Of a stretch of DNA of 64,000 nt, positions 57,605 through 64,000 are shown piece by piece; the first letter of the stretch is position 1, and every line of letters starts with the position of its first letter. A program made the position numbers and the translations under genes. A model generated the notes under the pieces. The model was not told where the DNA came from, searched no databases, and saw only the letters and a list, made by a program, of their open reading frames with translations. The DNA comes from Candidatus Paceibacterota bacterium. GTDB taxonomy: Bacteria > Actinomycetota > Actinomycetes > Nanopelagicales > Nanopelagicaceae. The DNA is taken from positions 496,001 through 560,000 of the forward strand of contig DATKUL010000001.1 of the NCBI GenBank assembly GCA_035530615.1, written 5' to 3'.

Positions 57605-57895
57605 GTGAATCGATCAACCATCACGATGGCAATGGCAGCACTTATCGGTGCTGCCATCGGCTTTATGGCTGCACCACGTGATGGCGCACCCGCAATACCT
57701 ATTTGTTACAGCTACCACGACAACAAATCGACCGAGACTTTTGACGTACCCATTGGAACTACCTGTCCAGTCGGCTTCACATATGGGCGCGGGCGGATTT
57801 CAAATACCTCAGAGCTGATCACGATTCTAGATTCCGTCGCAAAGAAAAATTTCACGAACGGCACAGAATACGGAAAGTCTCTTTCCAAAAAATAG
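57605..57895 (+). CDS. Small exported protein of unknown function
   Basis: A 96-residue protein starting at GTG 57605 after a GGGGGT stretch. The N-terminus RSTITMAMAALIGAAIGFMAAP is a hydrophobic segment, either a signal or a membrane anchor. The rest has two cysteines (PICYSYHDN and TTCPVGFTYG), possibly a disulfide, and a polar C-terminus. I do not recognise it. It converges with the exonuclease gene, five bases separating the stops. Coding potential appears real. Confidence 0.55.
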   Translation: MNRSTITMAMAALIGAAIGFMAAPRDGAPAIPICYSYHDNKSTETFDVPIGTTCPVGFTYGRGRISNTSELITILDSVAKKNFTNGTEYGKSLSKK

Positions 57896-57900
57896 AATCT

Positions 57901-58578
57901 TTAATGTGCCCCATGTTTTGAAGATGTCTCCAGTAACACTTTCAGCGTGAGTTTTGAGGACCCTTTCGCTAATTCAATACGCTCAAGCTCTGTGGCAAGG
58001 GCCAGGAATACGACTGCCGTAGTGAGTGCATCGCCTAAGGCGTTATGTGGCGAATAAACAGGCAGATGCAATCTCCGTGCCAGGTATTCGAGAGATGGTT
58101 CATGACCTTTCCCCTCTGTCGCATAACCAATGGCACGCGCCAAGGCGGCCGTGTCAATAATCGACTTCGATTTTGGAAAGTCAGCACTAAGCAAATGCCG
58201 TCGCAAGAAAGCTCTCTCCATCCACGCGGCATGTGCAATAAGAACTCTCCCACTTATCTGTGTCACTAAATCGGGTGCAACTTCCTTCATAAGCAACGCC
58301 CCATCCAGGTCGCTTGTCCGTAAACCGTGAACCTGCATCGATTGAATTGATGGAGACTCCATGGGACGAACTTCGCGATAGAAATTTTCCTCCGCAGCAA
58401 TTCGACCATTATGGATTTGAGCTGTTCCAATTGCCACAATTTCATCGGCATGTAGATCCAGGCCAGTTGTTTCCAAGTCAATTGCGCAGTAATCGACTTC
58501 CCGCCAATCGACATCTAAATCCGATTTGGCAAAAGGAAGATACTTGCTGAATTGAATCAACCAAGCCTCGATTGCCAT
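57901..58578 (-). CDS. DnaQ-like 3'-5' exonuclease
   Basis: A 225-residue DEDDh exonuclease, from ATG 58578. Exo I is IDLETTGLDLHAD, Exo II is around LIAHAAWMERAFL, and Exo III is HNALGDALTTAVV (His and Asp). It resembles the epsilon proofreading group but stands alone. It overlaps the cNMP/CBS/DUF294 gene by 22 bases; the same partnership occurs, to my knowledge, in other bacteria. A longer N-terminal frame is not supported. Confidence 0.85.
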   Translation of the reverse strand: MAIEAWLIQFSKYLPFAKSDLDVDWREVDYCAIDLETTGLDLHADEIVAIGTAQIHNGRIAAEENFYREVRPMESPSIQSMQVHGLRTSDLDGALLMKEVAPDLVTQISGRVLIAHAAWMERAFLRRHLLSADFPKSKSIIDTAALARAIGYATEGKGHEPSLEYLARRLHLPVYSPHNALGDALTTAVVFLALATELERIELAKGSSKLTLKVLLETSSKHGAH

Positions 58579-60371
58579 TCGAGTTGAAATCGCGCCTGAA
58601 TTGTTGCGACCGCACGGAAAGATTCTCGTAAATGCCTCCGCGTGAGAGCATCCAGACTTTGCGGAGAAACCCAACTCGAACCTTCCTTACCCTGACGGAT
58701 GGCTTCGATTTCATTTTCAAAAGCCAGTTGGTAAATATCCTTAAATGCATTGATCAGAATGTCGGCTTCTTCGGCTTCAAGAAGTCCTGTTTTCGCTGCC
58801 CGGGTAAGTCGATCAATGGTCCCACCTCTTACATCCCCTTGCGCGATTGCCATCCACCTTGCCAAAGATGAAATCGGAGTCAAGCCACCTTGCTTAAGAT
58901 CTAGTCCGCCACGATGTTCACCTGAATGTTCAACCACGAAGTCACGGACAAAGCCTAAAGGTGGCTTTTTAACCAGAGTGAAGTTAAGGAGTGCGCCTAG
59001 AAACTCATGACTCCTGGTTGTCGCTCGAATCGTGTCAGTAATAGTCCGACCAAGTGCCAATTGGGTAAGTGGTTTGCTATCAGCCACGAGTGATGAAAGG
59101 AGAAGGGCACCAGCGCGAGTGGGATCCAGCAACCATCCCCTCGAGACTTCGATCCATGATGATCGAGATCTGGTAAAGAGCAGATTGTCGGCATTTGCCC
59201 CTTGCAGACACTTCTGGAGTCCACACTGCTCCATCCGATTCAATATCTGCAACGCACTCTTCTGGATCCCTTCAGAAGGATCGACAGTATCCGCTTGATC
59301 TGCCCACACAATGGCTGTGTCGACATCAGAAATTGGAAGCGGCTCACCCCTTGCCATAGAGCCAAGCATCAACCAGGAGTGTGTAACGGGGCTTTCAATC
59401 GAATTTGAAAGTTTGAGGAGGCGAACGAGAATGGCGTCGACGATGGCGGACTGAAGCGCTCCGACATGTAGCGCAGGGATGCCGGAATCGTGTAATTCAA
59501 CAAGGGATGGCAGAAGTAGTCGCGAGGCAGCGGCGAGATCATCAATAGTCCGTGCAGATTCAATTGCGGCTCGAATCAATAAGGGGTTCCGAAGTTCTAC
59601 CGACGCGAGGTCCATCGCCCGAACAACGCCAACTGGGTTTTCAGATTCGTCAACAACAACTAGATGGTGGACGCCGACTTCTACCATCAATAAAAAGGCT
59701 TCGGCCAAGGTCGTGTTCGCTCGAACCGTAATTATCGGCGAACTCATTATTGATCCGACAAGAGCGTTTATGCTTACTTCGCCGATTCCGACTCTGCTTC
59801 GATAATCTCGATCCGTTACTAATCCAAGTCCGTCAGGCGATCGAACGAGTGCGCATGACTGCTCTGCTTCAGTCATGGCTTGCGCCACTTCCTTCAGTGT
59901 TGCAGATGCGTCGCTCCAAACGATCTTGCGCATGTACCGAGTGACATTGGATTGGGCATCTGACATAAGCGCGCTAGCAGTGAGGCGGTGCCGAGTTATG
60001 ACAGTTCCGAAGTGATTAAAATGAAGAGCTGAGGCATCGTGCACGATAGTTCGTGGATCGGGCAAGAGATAGCAAAGAGTGTCCTCGGCTGCCCGGACTG
60101 AGAATTCGGGTGGTAGACCCGTTAGAACAGAAATGTGTCCGAAGGCGTCACCAGGACCCAGTAAATCAACAACATTGCCACGATCGAGTACCTCGACGGA
60201 TCCGGTGCGCACCATATAGAGATGACTAAGCGCAGGCGAGCCCGCAGTCACAATTACTGTTCCGACTCCGAAATATTCAACTTCAACTTTTCTAGCAATG
60301 CGTTCAATATCTGCAGTCGCTAATGCATCAAACGGGGGCTGCTTGGCAAGGAAATCTGTGAACTCCTGCAC
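58557..60371 (-). CDS. cNMP-binding/CBS/DUF294 nucleotidyltransferase-like protein
   Basis: A 604-residue signalling protein. Domains in order: cyclic-nucleotide-binding (about 1-110), a CBS pair (about 155-275; MSSPIITVRANTTLAEAFLLM in the second), and a DUF294 nucleotidyltransferase-like domain with GSMARGEPLPISDVDTAIVW (G-S...D-x-D), then a helical DUF294 C-terminal domain. The start is GTG 60371, with GGGAGG seven bases upstream; a longer frame would invade the ATPase gene. It is coupled to the exonuclease gene. Function unknown. Confidence 0.85.
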   Translation of the reverse strand: MQEFTDFLAKQPPFDALATADIERIARKVEVEYFGVGTVIVTAGSPALSHLYMVRTGSVEVLDRGNVVDLLGPGDAFGHISVLTGLPPEFSVRAAEDTLCYLLPDPRTIVHDASALHFNHFGTVITRHRLTASALMSDAQSNVTRYMRKIVWSDASATLKEVAQAMTEAEQSCALVRSPDGLGLVTDRDYRSRVGIGEVSINALVGSIMSSPIITVRANTTLAEAFLLMVEVGVHHLVVVDESENPVGVVRAMDLASVELRNPLLIRAAIESARTIDDLAAASRLLLPSLVELHDSGIPALHVGALQSAIVDAILVRLLKLSNSIESPVTHSWLMLGSMARGEPLPISDVDTAIVWADQADTVDPSEGIQKSALQILNRMEQCGLQKCLQGANADNLLFTRSRSSWIEVSRGWLLDPTRAGALLLSSLVADSKPLTQLALGRTITDTIRATTRSHEFLGALLNFTLVKKPPLGFVRDFVVEHSGEHRGGLDLKQGGLTPISSLARWMAIAQGDVRGGTIDRLTRAAKTGLLEAEEADILINAFKDIYQLAFENEIEAIRQGKEGSSWVSPQSLDALTRRHLRESFRAVATIQARFQLEWQSRLG

Positions 60372-60429
60372 AGGCGACCTCCCAATGCTCCACGTAGATT
60401 CGTCAACTATAACGAGGAGGAAGGCACGG

Positions 60430-62883
60430 TCAAAGCTTTCGGGTGGCCTTATATATTTCAAACCAGAGGATGCTTCCAAATCCTGCAGTGAAGACCACAA
60501 GCCACTCGCGAGCGCCTAAATAGCTAAGGTGGAAAGCTTCTCTCAATATTGGCACATTGACGAGGAGAGCCAACATACCGATAGCCCCAAGCAGAACCCA
60601 CTTAATGGTCCTATTAGTTCTTTGCTTAAAAGTTTGATAGATCGAAAGACGTCTAGAGCGATTAGCCAATATGAGGGCGACATTTCCAAGCATGAGAGTT
60701 GCAAAGCTAAGGGTTCTTATCTGATCATCGCTCCTATCCGTATTCAATGCCCAGAAGTACACGAGCAGAACGGTGACAAGAACCCCCAAACCTTGAACAA
60801 TTGCGGTACCCAGAATCTGTCTATTCAATATTGTTGCATCCACGCTTCGAGGCTTGCGATCCATAATCCCAGGATCTGGTTCTTCTGCTTCAAAAACCAC
60901 TGAGCATGCTGGGTCGATTATTAATTCCAAGAAGGCAATCTGCGCCGGAAGTAACACAAGTGGCCAATTCGTTTGAAAAACTGGAATAAGTGCCATTCCG
61001 AAAATTGGTACGTGCACTGCTAGTGCGTAGGAGACGGCCTTTTGTAAGTTAGCATAAATTCCGCGACCTTGACGTATTCCTCCAGCAATTGAGGTGAAAT
61101 CATCATCAGTAATTACCATTGATGCCGCCTCACGAGCAACGTCAGTACCACGTCCACCCATAGCAATTCCAATATCAGCGGCACGAAGTGCGGGCGCATC
61201 ATTGACTCCGTCGCCAGTCATTCCCACCACTTCGCCGTTAAGTTGGAGCGCGCGCACCAGTCGCAACTTCTGTTCTGGCACCATTCGAGCAAAGACACTC
61301 ACGGTTTTGATTCGCTCTGCGAGTTCGGCGTCGGTTAGTTTGAGTATTTCGGCGCCTGTAATCACTCCCGCTTCGTAATTTATGCCGACTTCTTCGGCGA
61401 TCGATAGCGCGGTTCCGGGGTAATCGCCTGTCACCATCACTGTACGAACTCCCGCGCGAGCACATTCTGCGACCGCCTCAGGTACTCCTGGTCGAACCGG
61501 ATCGTGCAGATGTACTAGACCAAGAAATACAAATCTAAAATCCCTTGGTGAATCTGGAAGTTTGACGTGAGAGTCAAACTCAGCTTTCGCTACGCCGAGT
61601 ACGCGGAAACCTCGTTTCGTCGCGTCGTCCACATCCTTGATAATGGCTTGAACTCCATGATCGTCGAGATGACACAAACTCGCTATCGCCTCCGGCGCTC
61701 CCTTTGTGGCAACTACCAGATGCTCATTCGTAGGCGATTTCCACACGTGCGAGACGGCGAGCAATTCATCGGAAATTGGATACTCGTGGATTAACTCCCA
61801 ACCTTCATCCTGGGAAGCGATGGCATGAAAGGCCTTGTCCATAGGATCAAAGGGGCTAATCGGGGATGCCAGTAGAGCATTCTGAATCACTTCCCGATGC
61901 TTACTCGGGATCTCTCCGCCATTTAGTTCGTGCAACTGACCGTCTGCATTTATTTCATGAACCGCCATCTGATTCATCGTGAGCGTGCCGGTCTTATCAA
62001 CACAGATGACAGTGGCTGAACCAAGGGTTTCTATCACAGGTGCTCTGCGTGTAATCACCTTCTTCTTGGAGAGCCGCCAGGCACCAATTGTTAGAAAAAG
62101 AAGCATGATGACCGGGAACTCTTCAGGTATTAAGGCCATTGACGCCGCGATACCTGCAAGGGCACCTTGCGTCCAATCCTCGCGAGTCAGTCCATAGATG
62201 ACAAACACAGATACTGCGGTTGTGATCGCCAAAATATTGACCACCCGAACGATTCGATCCACTTCTTTTTGCAGGCGGGTTCTTTCAATCTCAATTGTTT
62301 GGAGTGCTGTACCGATTTTGCCCAACTCGGTTTTTGCACCCGTTCCCTGAATGGTGGCTCGACCAAAACCCTTCACAATTAATGTCCCCGAGTAGATCGA
62401 ATCGCCCGTCTTCTTGATTACCGATAAAGATTCGCCAGTCAACATTGACTCATCTGCACTTAGATTCGAGGCGATTAATAGTTGACCATCACCCGGTACT
62501 CGATCGCCTTCGCTGAGTATGACGAGATCGCCACGAACCACATCTTTCCCCGGAATTCTCATTTCAATTCCATCTCGGACCACAAGTGCCCGAGGAGAGG
62601 AGAGATCCCGAAGTGCGATGAGTGCTCTCTCTGTACGACGTTCTTGGTAAAGCGATATGCCTATCACAATACATACGGTAAGCATCAAAATCGATGCATC
62701 AAGAATCTTTGAGAGTGCAAAGTTGATTACACCGGCACAGAGAAGTAGAAGAAGCAACGGCTCGCGTAATACTAAGAAGAATTGCTGTAGGAAGCTCTTA
62801 GGTTTCGCGCTCGGAAGTAAATTCGGGCCATCAGTGAGTAAGCGACGCTCTGCCTCACTCTGCGTGAGTCCAATTGAATTCAC
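60430..62883 (-). CDS. Cation-transporting P-type ATPase (Ca2+-type)
   Basis: An 817-residue membrane pump with about ten helices. Actuator motif MLTGESLSVIKK, M4 ion-site motif IPEEFPVIMLLF, phosphorylation site VICVDKTGTLTMNQ, nucleotide-binding residues KGAPEAI and hinge TGDGVNDAPALR are all present. The IPEEFP variant is found in bacterial Ca2+-ATPase-like pumps; the true ion is not settled. The gene is 58 bp upstream of the cNMP/CBS protein and may be co-transcribed. Confidence 0.93.
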   Translation of the reverse strand: MNSIGLTQSEAERRLLTDGPNLLPSAKPKSFLQQFFLVLREPLLLLLLCAGVINFALSKILDASILMLTVCIVIGISLYQERRTERALIALRDLSSPRALVVRDGIEMRIPGKDVVRGDLVILSEGDRVPGDGQLLIASNLSADESMLTGESLSVIKKTGDSIYSGTLIVKGFGRATIQGTGAKTELGKIGTALQTIEIERTRLQKEVDRIVRVVNILAITTAVSVFVIYGLTREDWTQGALAGIAASMALIPEEFPVIMLLFLTIGAWRLSKKKVITRRAPVIETLGSATVICVDKTGTLTMNQMAVHEINADGQLHELNGGEIPSKHREVIQNALLASPISPFDPMDKAFHAIASQDEGWELIHEYPISDELLAVSHVWKSPTNEHLVVATKGAPEAIASLCHLDDHGVQAIIKDVDDATKRGFRVLGVAKAEFDSHVKLPDSPRDFRFVFLGLVHLHDPVRPGVPEAVAECARAGVRTVMVTGDYPGTALSIAEEVGINYEAGVITGAEILKLTDAELAERIKTVSVFARMVPEQKLRLVRALQLNGEVVGMTGDGVNDAPALRAADIGIAMGGRGTDVAREAASMVITDDDFTSIAGGIRQGRGIYANLQKAVSYALAVHVPIFGMALIPVFQTNWPLVLLPAQIAFLELIIDPACSVVFEAEEPDPGIMDRKPRSVDATILNRQILGTAIVQGLGVLVTVLLVYFWALNTDRSDDQIRTLSFATLMLGNVALILANRSRRLSIYQTFKQRTNRTIKWVLLGAIGMLALLVNVPILREAFHLSYLGAREWLVVFTAGFGSILWFEIYKATRKL

Positions 62884-63004
62884 TTAGTAAGTCTATTACT
62901 TGGCTAACCTTCATGTAATTGCTGCGAAAGACAGTCAACGCATCAGATTGCGCCTAAATTCCATTCGGGTGCTAGCCTTTTGATCACCGCTAGAAGGAGA
63001 ACGA

Positions 63005-63646
63005 GTGCAAATTAGCATCGATAAGAAGACTGGTGTTTTAGCTGGAATTATTTTCGTTTTACTCTTCGCAGTATCGATTCTTGCTATGCCATACATCAAT
63101 GGTCGCGTATATAACGATGGCATGATGGGGATGCACAACTCAAGAATTGCATCATATGACTCACTCGGCTCTTTCACTGGAAATGAAGTGATGTTCTTTC
63201 AAATGATGATTCCTCACCATCAGCAGGCAGTTGATATCTCTGATCTTGCGTTAACGACCTCAAAAGACCGTGAATTACTTGCTCTTGCCCAGGCTATTCG
63301 TGACGGCCAAGAGAGTGAGATTGTTAAAATGAGAGGTTGGCTCTCATCAACAAATGCCGGTCTGGATACAGACCACGGCATGGGCTCAGGAATGGGCGGG
63401 ATGCTTTCAGATTCTGAGCTCCAAACCCTTCAAGGATTTAGCGGAGATGCGTTTGATGCCTATTGGCTTCAAGGCATGATCGTCCATCATGAAGGCGCGC
63501 TTCATATGATTCTTATGATTCAAGATAGCTCAAATAGCGAAGTCTCTACTCTCGCAAAGGAGATCGAAGCTGTTCAAACGGCCCAGATCGCACAGATGAA
63601 GAAGATGTTAAACAAGCGTGATGTGACGCAATATTTCATTGCCTAA
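63005..63646 (+). CDS. DUF305 domain-containing exported protein
   Basis: A 213-residue protein starting at GTG 63005 after AGAAGGAGAA. One N-terminal membrane segment (GVLAGIIFVLLFAVSILAMP) anchors a helical outer domain with two His-rich repeats: MMIPHHQQAVDISDLAL and MIVHHEGALHMILMI. The histidine-methionine pattern suggests metal, perhaps copper, binding. The pairing with a downstream membrane gene may reflect metal homeostasis. Confidence 0.9.
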   Translation: MQISIDKKTGVLAGIIFVLLFAVSILAMPYINGRVYNDGMMGMHNSRIASYDSLGSFTGNEVMFFQMMIPHHQQAVDISDLALTTSKDRELLALAQAIRDGQESEIVKMRGWLSSTNAGLDTDHGMGSGMGGMLSDSELQTLQGFSGDAFDAYWLQGMIVHHEGALHMILMIQDSSNSEVSTLAKEIEAVQTAQIAQMKKMLNKRDVTQYFIA

Positions 63647-63703
63647 TCAATTTCTCAGGATTATGTGCGAGACACAGGTGTTCTACCTTGCTAAAGTCCT
63701 CTA

Positions 63704-64000
63704 GTGCGACTTGCCCATAAGGCCTCTCCTAAATTGTCGGCTGCCATTGTTTTAATTTTGGCGACGCTATCGTTTAGTTTTTCTGTAATTAACGCTTGTC
63801 ACACCCCAAAGGAATCTGCCTTAGTAAATATGACGAATCCCGCCCCTCAACAAGGCATTGGATCATTGGTAGAAGCCTCACACGCGAATGACGGTCTTCA
63901 AGAGGTTTGTGTCGGGGCTGTATTTTTAATCCTTTTCCTCGGACGTAAACACCTTGTGCCCCGCATATTCAAATCGATAAAGGTCATCAGAGGCACCCCT
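63704..64000 (+). CDS. Membrane protein, 3'-truncated by the window end
   Basis: An open frame from GTG 63704 to the end of the window (99 codons) with no stop. It has one hydrophobic segment at about residues 13-31 (LSAAIVLILATLSFSFSVIN) followed by a cysteine, and a second near residues 74-84 (CVGAVFLILFLG) followed by a basic tail. The arrangement suggests a signal or first helix plus an anchored loop. It starts 57 bp after the DUF305 gene, on the same strand, and may belong with it. I do not recognise the family. Confidence 0.55.
   Translation, partial: MRLAHKASPKLSAAIVLILATLSFSFSVINACHTPKESALVNMTNPAPQQGIGSLVEASHANDGLQEVCVGAVFLILFLGRKHLVPRIFKSIKVIRGTP

Overview
The window looks like a chromosomal segment of a compact, roughly half-GC actinobacterium. 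The evidence is gene content: GTG starts are frequent, tadA sits next to a tRNA-adenosine-deaminase-associated protein, a short DUF4177-type ORF precedes ridA, aspartokinase has an internal beta-subunit start, the SRP RNA is of the small type, and an OB-fold domain of the kind found beside actinobacterial permeases is present. Convergent genes abut or share stop codons at several places, as in streamlined freshwater Actinobacteria (acI/Nanopelagicales-like). That placement is inference; no rRNA or marker phylogeny was available.

Layout. 0-3.5 kb: DNA repair (nth), a Crp/Fnr regulator, a DUF4177-ridA pair, YqeY, a metallophosphoesterase and tRNA-Pro(CGG). 3.5-5.6 kb: a small accessory patch. 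It holds a HEPN/MNT toxin-antitoxin pair between the intact tRNA-Pro gene and a damaged copy of it, with three operator-like repeats spaced exactly 20 bp apart, then a repeat-rich membrane-anchored protein and an IS3 orfA scrap. 5.7-11.5 kb: a methyltransferase, asd-lysC, recR-dnaX, and the SRP RNA. 11.5-14.8 kb: a second accessory region directly downstream of tRNA-Ser(GGA). It carries repeated cassettes of a secreted four-cysteine protein followed by small cytosolic proteins of one family, with one cassette decayed. I recognise neither family, and this is the strongest candidate for an undescribed system in the window.

14.8-25.3 kb: a ten-gene catabolic operon on the minus strand. An RpiR regulator is followed by a complete peptide/opine-type ABC transporter, a DUF4392 (glutamate cyclase-like) protein, DgaE-like PLP ammonia lyase, DgaF-like keto-deoxy-phosphogluconate aldolase and an unusual FGGY kinase. 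The gene set fits uptake, phosphorylation, deamination and aldol cleavage of an amino-sugar acid. 25.4-36.8 kb: semialdehyde dehydrogenase, a KimA/APC-type permease fused to an OB-fold, tRNA-Ser(CGA), tadA, upp, malic enzyme, a DMT-type transporter, a UPF0114 protein, an ABC-F ATPase, a DedA protein and a small Tat-signal protein.

36.8-40.4 kb: an IclR regulator divergent from a U32-like protein and an IlvD/Edd dehydratase, with a palindromic operator between them. 40.4-46.9 kb: beta-CASP hydrolase, a PotABCD-like transporter operon, an isoprenylcysteine-methyltransferase-like protein and a GNAT enzyme. 46.9-56.5 kb: a nine-gene operon joining a sugar ABC importer (no ATPase) to an aldose epimerase, an SDR, an SMP-30 lactonase, a hydroxybutyrate-dehydrogenase-like SDR, an acetoacetyl-CoA-synthetase-like ligase and an enolase-superfamily dehydratase. 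56.6-64 kb: galU, a small secreted protein, a DnaQ-like exonuclease with a cNMP/CBS/DUF294 protein, a Ca2+-type P-ATPase, DUF305, and a membrane protein cut by the window end.
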